Notes: generated by a model not told the origin, from the sequence alone. Counted from the stretch's first letter, positions 17,817 through 27,424 are shown. The stretch: 64,000 nucleotides of DNA from Eubacterium sp. (GCA_017433295.1 JAFRHL010000021.1:16110-80109); one strand, 5' to 3'. A program made the numbers and translations.

Positions 17817-18506
17817 ATGGGAAAAAAGGTGCTTGTTGTAGATGACGAACGACTGATTGTGAAAGGAATCAAGTTCTCATTGGTTCAGGATGATATGGAA
17901 GTGGACTGTGCCTATGATGGAGAAGAAGCCCTGGAGATGGCCAAAAAGACAGAATATGACATTGTCCTCCTGGACGTCATGCTACCCAAGCTCAGCGGCT
18001 TTGAGGTATGCCAGATGATCCGTGAATTTTCCAATATGCCTATCATCATGCTCACAGCCAAAGGGGATGACATGGATAAGATCCTGGGCCTGGAGTACGG
18101 TGCGGATGACTATATCACCAAACCCTTCAATATTCTTGAGGTGAAAGCAAGGATCAAAGCTATCATGCGCAGAAGCTCCCGCAAGCCTGAAACCGAAGAG
18201 AAGAAGAAGATTTTCGAGAAAAACGGACTTAAGATCGACTGTGACAGCAGAAGGGTATTTACAGAAGGAAAGGAAGTTAGGCTGACAGCCAAGGAATACG
18301 ATCTCCTGGAGCTCCTCTCCTTCCATCCCAATAAAGTATACAGCAGAGAAAACCTTTTAAATATTGTCTGGGGATATGACTACCCCGGTGATGTACGTAC
18401 AGTGGATGTACATATCAGGAGACTTAGAGAGAAAATCGAGAAGAATCCCGGGGAGCCTGTTTATATCCATACGAAATGGGGCGTTGGATACTACTTCCAG
18501 GACTGA
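17817..18506 (+). CDS. OmpR/PhoB-family response regulator
   Basis: Transcription factor activated by phosphorylation. 229 residues: receiver domain with VVDDERL acidic pair, phospho-acceptor Asp about 52 in VLLDVMLPKLSG and Lys in MLTAKGDD; then a winged-helix DNA-binding domain (RLTAKEYDLLELL, NIVWGYDYPGDVRTVDVHIR). Sits 16 bp after comEA and just before its kinase. Target genes cannot be told from sequence. Confidence 0.95.
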   Translation: MGKKVLVVDDERLIVKGIKFSLVQDDMEVDCAYDGEEALEMAKKTEYDIVLLDVMLPKLSGFEVCQMIREFSNMPIIMLTAKGDDMDKILGLEYGADDYITKPFNILEVKARIKAIMRRSSRKPETEEKKKIFEKNGLKIDCDSRRVFTEGKEVRLTAKEYDLLELLSFHPNKVYSRENLLNIVWGYDYPGDVRTVDVHIRRLREKIEKNPGEPVYIHTKWGVGYYFQD

Positions 18507-18517
18507 CGGGTATTTGA

Positions 18518-19978
18518 GTGACCTATATGAGAAAGACACTGAGTTATATACCCTTTGGTGCAGTGCTGGGCGTGCTGGTCCTGGTGATCATGGACCTGTT
18601 TATTGCCATGGGAACGGCGCAGCTTTGCGTTGCCTATGAAAAAAGAGTACTGGAACAAAGGGTAACTTTTGTAAAGAATAAATGTTCTGTGCTTTCCAAC
18701 CAGATCATCAACAACGGGCTGACTGCTTACAACATGTTGAATCCCAAAGATTCAGCAGAGCAAAGAACAAATGAATTAAAGCAGTTTGCTGTAGAACTGG
18801 ATGGAAGAGTACTTATCATCGACAGAGGCTTCAGAGTGCTGGCGGATACCTATGACCAGCATTGCGGACGATGCTATATGGCCAGGGAAATGATCCGGGC
18901 CATGGGCGGGGAGGAAGTAAATTACCGGCGGATCGGAGACTCTTATATACAGGTCATCACCAATGTAAAGGAGCCCGGGTCCGATGAGGTGACGGCGGTG
19001 ATCATAGCAGTTGCCTCCATCCAGGACAGCAACAGGCTGGCTTCCTACCTGTGGTCCCAGAGGGCAACACTTTCCGGACTCTTTTTCCTCATTGCCCTGA
19101 TTTTTTCCGCCGCCGTCATCATGGTGGTTTACCGGAGCTTCCGGAAGACCCAGCGGCAGCTGGATGAGATCAATGCCGGCCATAACGAGGAAGGGTTGAC
19201 AGAGGGCGGCTTCCGGGAATTTTATTCCATGGCGGTCACCTTCAATGCCATCATTAACAAATATAAAGAACTGGAGAACTCCCGTCAGCAATTTGTTTCC
19301 AATGTATCCCATGAGCTGAAGACCCCCATCACCTCCATGAAGATCCTGGCTGATTCCCTCCTGCTTCAGGATAATGTTCCGGCAGAACTTTATGCGGAGT
19401 TTATGAATGATATCGCCCATGAGATCGACAGGGAAAACCGGATCATCACAGATCTTCTGGATCTGGTCAAGATGGATAAGACCCAGTCAGATTTAAATAT
19501 TGATGTGGTCAACATCAATGAGCTTTTAAAGATGATCCTGCGCAGGATATCTCCCATAGCAGAAAAAAGAGGCATTGCTCTCCATCTGGAAACCATGCGG
19601 CAGGTTACCGCGGAGGTCGATGAAGGAAAGCTTTCCCTTGCCTGCACTAACCTTATAGAGAATGCGGTAAAATATAACAGGGACGGCGGAAGAGTGGATG
19701 TCTCCCTGAATGCAGACCATAAGTTTTTCTATATCAGGGTAAAGGATACCGGAGTCGGTATACCGGAAGACTGCCAGGATAAGATATTTGAGAGGTTTTA
19801 CAGGGTGGACAAGGCCCGGTCCAGAGAAACCGGAGGAACAGGCCTGGGACTGGCTATTTCCAGAAGTGTTATTCTGCTTCATAAGGGATCCATCCGCGTA
19901 CATAGCAAAGAAGGGGAAGGATCTACTTTCATAGTGAGGATCCCCCTTAATTATCTGGGGGTAAAGAAGGAAACATGA
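18518..19978 (+). CDS. Membrane sensor histidine kinase
   Basis: Partner of the response regulator 11 bp upstream. 486 residues: TM1 about 12-35, an extracytoplasmic sensor of about 150 residues containing a Cys pair (QHCGRCY), TM2 about 188-210, HAMP-like linker, HisKA with phospho-His about 264 (NVSHELKTPITSMK), and HATPase_c with N-box NLIENAVKYN, G1 DTGVGIPED, F-box FERFYRVD and G2 GGTGLGLAI. GTG start at 18518, ATG at 18527 is an alternative. The stop overlaps the next gene by 4 bp. The signal is unknown. Confidence 0.93.
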   Translation: MTYMRKTLSYIPFGAVLGVLVLVIMDLFIAMGTAQLCVAYEKRVLEQRVTFVKNKCSVLSNQIINNGLTAYNMLNPKDSAEQRTNELKQFAVELDGRVLIIDRGFRVLADTYDQHCGRCYMAREMIRAMGGEEVNYRRIGDSYIQVITNVKEPGSDEVTAVIIAVASIQDSNRLASYLWSQRATLSGLFFLIALIFSAAVIMVVYRSFRKTQRQLDEINAGHNEEGLTEGGFREFYSMAVTFNAIINKYKELENSRQQFVSNVSHELKTPITSMKILADSLLLQDNVPAELYAEFMNDIAHEIDRENRIITDLLDLVKMDKTQSDLNIDVVNINELLKMILRRISPIAEKRGIALHLETMRQVTAEVDEGKLSLACTNLIENAVKYNRDGGRVDVSLNADHKFFYIRVKDTGVGIPEDCQDKIFERFYRVDKARSRETGGTGLGLAISRSVILLHKGSIRVHSKEGEGSTFIVRIPLNYLGVKKET

Positions 19979-20955
19979 GACATATTTACAGGATATTTGC
20001 ATTCTTTCTTCTGAGCCTTTGCATTTGTCTGGTATCCACCGGGTGCGGAAAGGGAAAAGACCGGGATGATGATAGTGAAGATGACCGGTCTGCTGAATCA
20101 GGGATCATAACACTTTACTATCTGAATAAAAATGAAAACGGTCTTAAGGAAGTTCCCTACAGACTGGAACATCGTAATAACACAAAGGCAGCGGTAAATG
20201 AGATCCTGCACCGACTTTCGGATACCAGGGACAGTAATACGGACCAGTACAAGGCATCCATCTATGATGGCATGATCATAAGCTCCATCTCACTGAAGAA
20301 GAAGATATTGACCATAGATTTTGAAAGCAACTATCTTCAGCTGGCCACAGATAAGGAGATTCTTCTCCGGGCTTCCGTTGTAAAATCAATCCTTCAGCTT
20401 AAGGGTGTGAATTCCGTTCTTTTTACTGTGGGCGGAGACAGTCTTGTGGGATCAGACGATAAGTCCATCGGAGCCATGAAAGAAGATACCTTTTTGCTGG
20501 GCAGGGAGGATCTTTACTCCCAGAAGGAAAAGGTGACCCTCTTTTACGCCAATGAGAAGGGGGACAGGCTGGTAGAAGTGCAAAAAGAGATCGAGGTAAC
20601 TGACAACATGCCTCTGGAGATGGGGATGCTTAATGCTCTTATATCAGAGAGCGGCCCGGAAGGGACCAGGAACCCTCTTCCCAGGGACCTTGTCATCAAC
20701 CGCACCCAGGTCTACAATAACATCTGCTATGTGGATCTGGGCAGCCAGATTGAAGAGATCATGCCCGACGTGGAAGATAAGATCAAGATCTATGCCATGG
20801 TAAATACTCTGGTAGACAGGGGCTATGCTTCCCAGGTACAGTTTACCGTAGACGGGAACCCCATGGAAAGTCTTAATGATATCAGTCATTTTGACGAGCC
20901 CATGTCCTGCGATTACTCACTGGCAAAGAAGAAAAAACCCAAAAAGAAAAAATAA
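19975..20955 (+). CDS. GerMN-domain lipoprotein
   Basis: 326 residues. A signal peptide ends in lipobox STGC (Cys about 23), then an acidic linker. Two GerMN (sporulation/germination) domains follow: one starting ITLYYLNKNENGLKEV and one starting VTLFYANEKGDRLVEV. The C-terminus is very basic (KKKKPKKKK). GerMN proteins occur in GerM and LpqB. Overlap by 4 bp with the kinase gene resembles the MtrAB-LpqB arrangement of Actinobacteria, where the lipoprotein modulates the kinase; that role here is inference. Confidence 0.85.
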   Translation: MRHIYRIFAFFLLSLCICLVSTGCGKGKDRDDDSEDDRSAESGIITLYYLNKNENGLKEVPYRLEHRNNTKAAVNEILHRLSDTRDSNTDQYKASIYDGMIISSISLKKKILTIDFESNYLQLATDKEILLRASVVKSILQLKGVNSVLFTVGGDSLVGSDDKSIGAMKEDTFLLGREDLYSQKEKVTLFYANEKGDRLVEVQKEIEVTDNMPLEMGMLNALISESGPEGTRNPLPRDLVINRTQVYNNICYVDLGSQIEEIMPDVEDKIKIYAMVNTLVDRGYASQVQFTVDGNPMESLNDISHFDEPMSCDYSLAKKKKPKKKK

Positions 20956-20992
20956 CTGATGAAACTGAACTGGCGGATATTTAGGAGATGCT

Positions 20993-23440
20993 ATGAAAAG
21001 GCCCTTATTCATTATGTTGACAGGGCTTGTGCTTGGAGAGGCTTTTATCTGTATATCAGGCAGATCAGGGATAATAATACTGGCTTTGTTTATGATGGCG
21101 GCTTTAATATACTATTTCAGCCTGCGCGATAAACAAAGCCCTTTTTATCAAAGTAAATCGATAATCATCCTGCTGGTCTCCTTTGCTTTTCTGGGCAGTC
21201 TTGGTTTATATGGGGACAAAGGGACATCAGGGGATAAAGGCATATCAGGGAGTATCTGTTTACAGGGCAGGGTGACCGACATCCGGCCGGGCAGCGGATC
21301 ATCCCTCCGTGTCCATCTGGACCGGCTGACGGTCACCAGAAGGGGCAATGGAGACTATAAGAAGAGAAAGCTGAAGGGAAGCTGCCTGGTCACCCTGTCC
21401 GGGAACCCTGCCCCGGCGCTTTTGCCGGATGACCGTTTGATGGTCTCAGGAAAGGTAAAGGACCTGCCGGAAGCCACCAACCACGGAGAGTTTGATTCCC
21501 GGGTCTGGTATCTGGGTCAGGGAATCGGATTTATGGTGAAGGCGGAGGATTTCCGGCTGCTTTCCCGGAGCAGATGGTCCGTGAAGGCACTGGCATGGAA
21601 AGTAAAGGAGAAGATATACAGTGTCTATACCCGGGCCCTTTCCGCAGAGGACGCTGCCCTGCTATCCGCCATGGTTCTGGGAGATAAAAGTGATCTGCCG
21701 GAGGAAATACGGAAGGAATACACAGAAAACGGGGCAGCCCATCTGCTGGCCGTCTCGGGCCTTCATGTATCCATCCTGGGAGGAAGCCTGTATCTGTTCT
21801 TAAGAAAACGGGGCTTCGGTTATCTTTCCTCCTGCCTATCCGGCGCCCTTCTCCTGCTTTTTTACGGCTGTATGACAGGATTTGGCAGCTCTGTTTTCCG
21901 GGCAGTGGTCATGTATCTGGTCTACCTTCTGTCCCAGCTTACGGGGGCTGATTATGACCTGATCTCCGCCATGAGCCTGTCAGGGCTGCTCATGCTGATG
22001 GAACAACCGGTAAGGCTGTTTCAGGGCGGATTTCAGATATCTTATATAGCTATCCTGGCCATCGGCCTGGTATTGCCGGAAGCCAGAAGGTTTATGGAAA
22101 CACGATATGAGAGAGCCGGGAATCAGAGGGAAAAAGCAGGAAGCCGGAGAAAAAGAACTCTGATGGAGAAGGCCGGGGCGGCCCTGTTTGACGGGATCGT
22201 CATAAGCGCTGTCACTGCCCCTGCCATCATGTGGATTTATTATGAATGGGCCCCTGCCGGTATCCTGTTGAATCTTATACTGCTTCCCTGCATGGGGCCT
22301 CTGATGGTCTCGGCCATATGCGGCGGTCTGGCGGGTATTTTTCTCATTCAGGCGGGAGCGGCGGCCCTGATACCGGCTGAGATACTGTTGCATTTCTTCC
22401 ACAAATTATTTGTGTTTACAGGCTCTTTTCAGGTGGGGGCCATCATAACGGGCAGACCGGGAATTCCCGAGCTCCTTTTTCTCTATCTGGCAGAGGCGGG
22501 CCTGTTCTGGATCTGGCTGCACCCCCGCAGATTACGGGTCCTTTCGGTTCTGCTGATCATAATCCTGCTCTTTGTGGCTGAGCAGGAGGGAAGCGTTTCT
22601 CTGATGACCACCGCCCGGGACCTTGTGGGCTTTCCGGGAAAGGGGAAAAAGTACATGACCATCCATATGCTGGATGTGGGCCAGGGAGAATGCATCCTGA
22701 TACGGACTTGGGACCGAAAAAGCATTTTGATTGACGGAGGAAGCAGTTCCCGAAGCTCCATTGGCAGGTATGTCATCATTCCGGCTTTAAAATATTACGG
22801 GGTAAAGAAGCTGGATTATGTGATAGCCACCCACATGGATGAAGACCATATTTCAGGTTTAAAGGAACTTTTTAAAGAAGGATTCAGGGCAGACCATGTA
22901 TTTCTTCCGGCCGCAGACCAGGAAGACCCCGTCTGGCAGTCTTTCTACAGGGCAGCCTGGGACGGCGGCGCAAAAGCAACGGCCATGGGGAGGGGGGACC
23001 GGATCCTTTTTAAGGACGCCGAACTGGACTTTTATCATCCCGGCCGGGACTTCAAGCCGGAAGACCGCAATGACGGGTCGCTGGCAGGGGGCTTTATATA
23101 TAAAGACTTTGCCATGTTATTTACCGGGGACCTGGGGGCCGAAGGAGAAGCAGCGCTTATGTCTGCTCTGCCGGCGGAGTTTATAAACAGTCTGGATGTC
23201 CTGAAGGTGGCCCATCACGGATCAAGGTACTCCACCGGCCGGTCTTTTCTGTCCCTCTTTCCGGATATCAAGGCAGCCATAATCTCCGCCGGCAGACGAA
23301 ACCGTTACGGCCATCCCCACCGGGACCTGCTGAAAAGGCTTGCGGATCACGGGATCATGGTTTATGATACTCCAAAACAGGGTGAGATCACTCTGAAAAC
23401 AGACGGCAGCAGCTTTTTTGTCAGCGGGTTTTGCAGATAA
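20993..23440 (+). CDS. comEC: DNA-uptake channel protein ComEC/Rec2
   Basis: Forms the membrane channel for single-stranded DNA in transformation. 815 residues with three parts: N-terminal DUF4131/OB-like region after two helices; the Competence membrane domain (ALSAEDAALLSAMVLGDKS, then HLLAVSGLHVSILGG) with many helices; and a C-terminal metallo-beta-lactamase domain (MLDVGQGECILIRT, ATHMDEDHISGL, VAHHGSRYST) thought to degrade the non-transforming strand. Length and domain order are standard, and it appears intact. Separated from comEA by the two-component/GerMN genes. Confidence 0.95.
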   Translation: MKRPLFIMLTGLVLGEAFICISGRSGIIILALFMMAALIYYFSLRDKQSPFYQSKSIIILLVSFAFLGSLGLYGDKGTSGDKGISGSICLQGRVTDIRPGSGSSLRVHLDRLTVTRRGNGDYKKRKLKGSCLVTLSGNPAPALLPDDRLMVSGKVKDLPEATNHGEFDSRVWYLGQGIGFMVKAEDFRLLSRSRWSVKALAWKVKEKIYSVYTRALSAEDAALLSAMVLGDKSDLPEEIRKEYTENGAAHLLAVSGLHVSILGGSLYLFLRKRGFGYLSSCLSGALLLLFYGCMTGFGSSVFRAVVMYLVYLLSQLTGADYDLISAMSLSGLLMLMEQPVRLFQGGFQISYIAILAIGLVLPEARRFMETRYERAGNQREKAGSRRKRTLMEKAGAALFDGIVISAVTAPAIMWIYYEWAPAGILLNLILLPCMGPLMVSAICGGLAGIFLIQAGAAALIPAEILLHFFHKLFVFTGSFQVGAIITGRPGIPELLFLYLAEAGLFWIWLHPRRLRVLSVLLIIILLFVAEQEGSVSLMTTARDLVGFPGKGKKYMTIHMLDVGQGECILIRTWDRKSILIDGGSSSRSSIGRYVIIPALKYYGVKKLDYVIATHMDEDHISGLKELFKEGFRADHVFLPAADQEDPVWQSFYRAAWDGGAKATAMGRGDRILFKDAELDFYHPGRDFKPEDRNDGSLAGGFIYKDFAMLFTGDLGAEGEAALMSALPAEFINSLDVLKVAHHGSRYSTGRSFLSLFPDIKAAIISAGRRNRYGHPHRDLLKRLADHGIMVYDTPKQGEITLKTDGSSFFVSGFCR

Positions 23441-23467
23441 CAGATTTTAATAAGGAATCAATTCATT

Positions 23468-24460
23468 ATGAAAGAGATCAAACAGCAGATTGCAGACAGG
23501 AATTTTTATAAAGTCTATTTACTATCGGGGGATGAAGATTACCTGGTGGCCCGGGCCGGAAATCTCCTGAAGCGGGCCCTGGTGCGTGAAGGAGATGAAA
23601 TGAACTGCCAGGTACTGGAGTCTTCCAGGATAGACTTTCAGCAGCTGGCGGAAAATGCTCGCACATTTCCTTTTTTCAGCGACAAACGTGTGATCATTTT
23701 AGACCGGACCGGGGTTTTGAAGTCAGGAAAGGATACATTTCTGGATATCCTGAAGGAGCTTCCGGACACCACCTGTATCATTATCCTTGAAAACGAGGTG
23801 GATAAAAGGTCAAAAATCTATAAATGGATCAAGAAGAACCAGTATGCTCGGGAGTTTCTAAAAAAGGACCAGTCCGAAAAGGTACTCCTTAAATGGATCG
23901 CGGCCCTTTTCGGAAAAGAGAACAAGCGGATCAGGGAATCAGACGCCAGATACTTTCTGGAAAGGATCGGCAATGATATGTACCAGATCAGCAACGAGGC
24001 CTCCAAGCTGATCGCCTATACCGGGGATGCCCCGGAGATAAAGAGGGAGGATATTGACAGCATTGTATCCGGAGAGATCCAGAATAAGATATGGGATCTG
24101 ATCTCCTTCATCGCCGGGAGGGACAAGGAAAGAGCCCTTAACTGCTACGGAGACCTGGTTCTGCTCAGGGAGCCTCCCATGCACATCCTCTATCTGCTGG
24201 TCCGCCAGTACAGGATCCTCCTTATCCTGGCGGACATGAAGTCCCGGGGCAGGGGAAATGACCAGATCGCGAAAGAAGCCGGAATCCCCTCCTTCAGCAT
24301 CAGGAGGTATGAATCCCAGCTTGGACAGTATACTCCAGGCGATCTGGAATTTTGCGAAGCCCGCTGCCTTCAGGTGGAGGAAGACATCAAGACCGGCAGG
24401 CTGACAGACCAGATCGGGCTGGAGCTGCTTATTATATCCCTGTCAGACCGGACCCTCTGA
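23468..24460 (+). CDS. holA: DNA polymerase III delta subunit
   Basis: Clamp-loader subunit that opens the beta clamp. 330 residues, usual length. The N-terminal YKVYLLSGDEDYLV and TFPFFSDKRVIIL, the central EVDKRSKIYKWIKK, and the C-terminal collar helices are typical of HolA in Firmicutes. It follows comEC by 27 bp, as in the classical comEC-holA-rpsT order, and is convergent with spoIIP. Confidence 0.93.
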   Translation: MKEIKQQIADRNFYKVYLLSGDEDYLVARAGNLLKRALVREGDEMNCQVLESSRIDFQQLAENARTFPFFSDKRVIILDRTGVLKSGKDTFLDILKELPDTTCIIILENEVDKRSKIYKWIKKNQYAREFLKKDQSEKVLLKWIAALFGKENKRIRESDARYFLERIGNDMYQISNEASKLIAYTGDAPEIKREDIDSIVSGEIQNKIWDLISFIAGRDKERALNCYGDLVLLREPPMHILYLLVRQYRILLILADMKSRGRGNDQIAKEAGIPSFSIRRYESQLGQYTPGDLEFCEARCLQVEEDIKTGRLTDQIGLELLIISLSDRTL

Positions 24461-24549
24461 ATCCTTGTGTGGCATACCCACATGGAAAAGCATGGGCCCG
24501 GGGATATGCCCGGTACATCGAAAAGCAGTAATCTGCGGATATATCCGGC

Positions 24550-25779
24550 TCAGGAGTAGGGTTTCCTGTAGGCTTTCTCTCCGGAGAGCAGCCGAAAGAG
24601 CAGCTCGGCAAGGGGCTTCATGGCATTTTTTGCCTCCCTGACCGTATTGTTCTGGGCACCCACCTCAATCAGGGTGGCTCTTTTCTTTAAATGTAAATTA
24701 TAACGGTAGCCCTTTATGTATATTTTCCTGGTGAGACCAGGATAATACTTGGCAGCCAGCAGCTGCATCTGCAGGCTGAAGGCCAGGTTACCAAGCTTAT
24801 TGGGGTTGTAGAGATAGTCGATATCCCCGACTCCCTTTCTCCGGCTGACCCCGTTAAAGAACATGATCTGGGCGGTTTTTCTGCCATTGATCTTTGTGGT
24901 CAGCCTGATGTTATCGCTGACGGAATCCCGGTGGAGGTCTATGACCACCTTAATGCCGGGATTCTTTTTTAAGATGGCGGATACCCCCTCTGCCGCATAA
25001 TTATATGCCCGGCTCCGGTCCAGCTCTCCGTTTACCATATCATAAATGCTGGTATCGTGGACAGTGGGTATATGGTATTTTTCCTCCAGCTCTTTCTTCA
25101 GGGCTTCTCCCACCTCAACTACGGTGCCTTCCCTGCCCTTTGCCTTCCGGTAGCTTTCGCTGCCGTGGGTATGGTAGATCAGGACCAGCGGTTCATTTCC
25201 TGAAAGATCCAGGGAGAGATCTTTTTTCAATAGCCTTCCGGCATCCGTCTCCTCCTCACTCATGGAAGTGGTCTCGTCAACAATATAAAAATGATTCAGC
25301 AAATAATCCCTGTCAGACAGTTTTTTCAGAGAATAGGTCTTTCCGGTCCCTTTTCCGGGAATAATACCGGGATCCTCCTTTTTGGGCTCCTCATTGGTTT
25401 CATCGGATTCCAGAAAATAATCGGGAACCGTGTCGCTGTAGCTGGCTTTAAAGGAAGCCGTATCATTCCAGTAATCTATGCTGTAGCGCTGGATGGGAAA
25501 GAGCTCCTTCTGGATAAGCTCCTTAAGAAGAGGAAGAAAAATGTTATTTCCCTTATCGGCGCTTCTATGATACAGGGAAGGCACCAGCTCCTCGCACATT
25601 CTCGAAATTAGAAGCTTTCCGGTATTTTCCAGCTGGTAATGCTCCGAATGCAGTTTTCTTTCAATATGAATCCTGGCAGAGTCCAGATTGTGGATCCTTC
25701 CGGATACAATCCCCAGCCAGATGATCAGAAACAAAGATGTCAGGAAAAATTCAAGTCTCCGGATATTATTGCTGTTCAT
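24550..25779 (-). CDS. spoIIP: Stage II sporulation protein P
   Basis: Amidase/endopeptidase that, with SpoIID and SpoIIM, dissolves septal peptidoglycan for forespore engulfment. 409 residues: an N-terminal membrane anchor (about 9-27), a linker, and the SpoIIP catalytic domain with LVLIYHTHGSESYRK, VIDLHRDSV and the late GAQNNT segment (His and Glu zinc ligands). Encoded on the minus strand with gpr. Its presence supports a spore former. Confidence 0.93.
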   Translation of the reverse strand: MNSNNIRRLEFFLTSLFLIIWLGIVSGRIHNLDSARIHIERKLHSEHYQLENTGKLLISRMCEELVPSLYHRSADKGNNIFLPLLKELIQKELFPIQRYSIDYWNDTASFKASYSDTVPDYFLESDETNEEPKKEDPGIIPGKGTGKTYSLKKLSDRDYLLNHFYIVDETTSMSEEETDAGRLLKKDLSLDLSGNEPLVLIYHTHGSESYRKAKGREGTVVEVGEALKKELEEKYHIPTVHDTSIYDMVNGELDRSRAYNYAAEGVSAILKKNPGIKVVIDLHRDSVSDNIRLTTKINGRKTAQIMFFNGVSRRKGVGDIDYLYNPNKLGNLAFSLQMQLLAAKYYPGLTRKIYIKGYRYNLHLKKRATLIEVGAQNNTVREAKNAMKPLAELLFRLLSGEKAYRKPYS

Positions 25780-25790
25780 ATCAGATACCC

Positions 25791-25809
25791 CCTCATATAG
25801 TATATGAGG
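25791..25809. promoter_or_regulatory. 19-bp palindrome upstream of spoIIP
   Basis: CCTCATATA-G-TATATGAGG, 9-bp perfect arms, 12 bp before the spoIIP start. On the minus strand it includes CATATACT, which resembles a sigma-E -10, with a weaker TTATAAA further upstream. It could be an operator, a -10 element or both. Confidence 0.4.
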
Positions 25810-25890
25810 CTTGTTCTATTTTATAACCTTTATCCGGCAGCCGGTTCTTTTTATCACGGGACAGGCGGGCCGGCATTTTATTACGCTTGT

Positions 25891-26859
25891 TTAAAAACCG
25901 GCCACCAGACGGTTGATCCCCTCGGAAATGGTGAAGCTGATCCTGCGGACAGCCTCATCGGCCTCCTTGGGGGTCATGGTGAAATCAAAGAGCCTTCGGT
26001 CCATCATGGAGGCCAGAGTTCTGTAATGCTCCTCAGACTGATGATCCAGCTCCGGGTTAAAATGAATCAGTTCTTTCAGCTCCTGCCTGCCGGCATCGGA
26101 CATTTTCCGGCTGACAGCAGTCAGGATATCCGCGGCCACGGAGGGAATGGAGATCACTGTGGGCACCCCGATGGCTATCACAGGCAGGCCCAGGCTGTCT
26201 TCCGTAAGCTCCATCCTCCGGTTGCCCACACCGGAGCCGGGGGAGATGCCGGTGCTGCTGATCTGAACCGTGCTGTTGAGCCTCTCCAGCCTTCTGGCGG
26301 CCAGGGCATCGATGACAATGACCTTCTCCGGCATGATCTGGCCGATAATGCCCCGGATGATCTCCAGGACCTCCATACCCGTCTGGGCCATGACCCCCGG
26401 TGCGATGGCAGTCGAGATCAGGGCAGTCCTGATTTTATCCTTGTCCATCTCCGGGATACGCTGGGTAAAAGCCGGCCTGGTGATAAGCAGATTATCAATG
26501 ACAAAAGGCCCCAGGGCATCCGGGGTGATATTCCGGTTACCCAGGCCCACCACCAGGACCTTACGGGCCGGACCCAGCAGGCTCCGCAGATTGCCGGCAA
26601 TACAGTCACTCATGTTGTCATGGAAGTCACCATCATTTTTTGAAAGGTCGACCCCTTCCAGGGTGATATAGGTTCCCGGAAATTTCCCGAACCGCCGGGC
26701 AGCCTGGATACTTTTGATCTCTATTCTGCTCTCCTGTATTTCGTTGTTGCAGTAGCTTCTGGTCTCACAGCTGTAGCCTTCCGTTTCATTTTCCCCATCA
26801 AGCTCCTCCCGGATCTCCAGGGCAAGGTCGGTGTGAGAGTAGTAGTGGGATGATTGCAT
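25891..26859 (-). CDS. gpr: Germination (GPR) endopeptidase
   Basis: Spore protease that degrades small acid-soluble DNA-binding proteins at germination. 322 residues from the ATG at 26859, which follows AAGGAGG; an upstream in-frame ATG lacks an RBS. The prosegment region (YYSHTDLALEIREEL) is followed by the GPR domain with ITLEGVDLSKNDGDFHDNM and LVVGLGNRNITPDALGP, and the self-processing/active-site-related Asp and Glu residues. Lies between spoIIP and rpsT as in other Firmicutes. Confidence 0.94.
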   Translation of the reverse strand: MQSSHYYSHTDLALEIREELDGENETEGYSCETRSYCNNEIQESRIEIKSIQAARRFGKFPGTYITLEGVDLSKNDGDFHDNMSDCIAGNLRSLLGPARKVLVVGLGNRNITPDALGPFVIDNLLITRPAFTQRIPEMDKDKIRTALISTAIAPGVMAQTGMEVLEIIRGIIGQIMPEKVIVIDALAARRLERLNSTVQISSTGISPGSGVGNRRMELTEDSLGLPVIAIGVPTVISIPSVAADILTAVSRKMSDAGRQELKELIHFNPELDHQSEEHYRTLASMMDRRLFDFTMTPKEADEAVRRISFTISEGINRLVAGF

Positions 26860-26886
26860 GGGGCGCCTCCTTAAGTGTGTTGATAC

Positions 26887-26915
26887 AAGTATGCCCTGAT
26901 TCTTAAGTTTTATGC
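26887..26915 (-). promoter_or_regulatory. Predicted sigma-F/sigma-G promoter of gpr
   Basis: Minus strand: GCATA, 14-bp gap, GGGCATACTT, ending 27 bp before the gpr start. This fits the GYWTA / GGNRANANTW forespore promoter pattern at all but one position. gpr of B. subtilis is known to be forespore-expressed. Confidence 0.5.
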
Positions 26916-26936
26916 GGGAGTTTTTAAATTTTCCTA

Positions 26937-26965
26937 TTGACAAACAGGCACCAAATCAATAGAAT
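26937..26965 (+). promoter_or_regulatory. Predicted sigma-A promoter of rpsT
   Basis: TTGACA (26937-26942), 17-bp spacer, TAGAAT (26960-26965). A second possible -10, TATAAT at 27002-27007, with TTTACA 19 bp upstream, could give a second start. Both lie between divergent gpr and rpsT. Confidence 0.65.
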
Positions 26966-27051
26966 ATAAGGGTATGTTTACATTGCATTGTCCGTGTCCA
27001 GTATAATGTGAGAGATAAATAATCTAGTATATAATTTTGGAGGTGCACAGA

Positions 27052-27315
27052 TTGGCTAATATCAAATCTGCAAAGAAAAGAATTTCCGTAATCGAGAAGA
27101 AGACATTAAGAAATAAGATGATCAAGTCCCGGGTTAAGACATCTATCAAGAAGGTAGACGCTGCCATGGCAGCAGGGAATAAGGAAGCCGCCACAGCAGC
27201 TTTAACAGCAGCTGTATCAGAGATTTCCAAGGCTGCTTCCAAGGGTATCTATCATAAGAATACCGCTTCCAGAAAGATCTCCCGTCTGACCAAGGCTGTC
27301 AATAAGATGGCATAA
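27052..27315 (+). CDS. rpsT: 30S ribosomal protein S20
   Basis: Primary 16S rRNA-binding protein of the small subunit. 87 residues, very basic, opening (M)ANIKSAKKRI as in the family. The TTG at 27052 is chosen because it gives the conserved N-terminus and follows GGAGGTG by 6 nt; the TTG at 27037 overlaps the RBS. A TTG start may keep S20 under translational autocontrol, as known in E. coli (inference). Confidence 0.97.
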   Translation: MANIKSAKKRISVIEKKTLRNKMIKSRVKTSIKKVDAAMAAGNKEAATAALTAAVSEISKAASKGIYHKNTASRKISRLTKAVNKMA

Positions 27316-27382
27316 CCGGTACTTTACTATAAGAAGTATCAGGGCATTTTCTGGATCATTAATTGTATATTATATATAAAGT

Positions 27383-27424
27383 ATCCCGGAAGGAGCGGCT
27401 GCCTTTCGGGATTTTATTATTTTA
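27383..27424 (+). terminator. Rho-independent terminator after rpsT
   Basis: Stem ATCCCGGAAGG / CCTTTCGGGAT (27383-27411) followed by TTTATTATTTTAT. It closes the rpsT transcript and marks the left edge of the AT-rich three-gene cassette. Confidence 0.8.

Noticed and set aside
25804-26643. 279-codon plus-strand frame opposite gpr
   Set aside because: Antisense to gpr, no promoter or RBS, no family.
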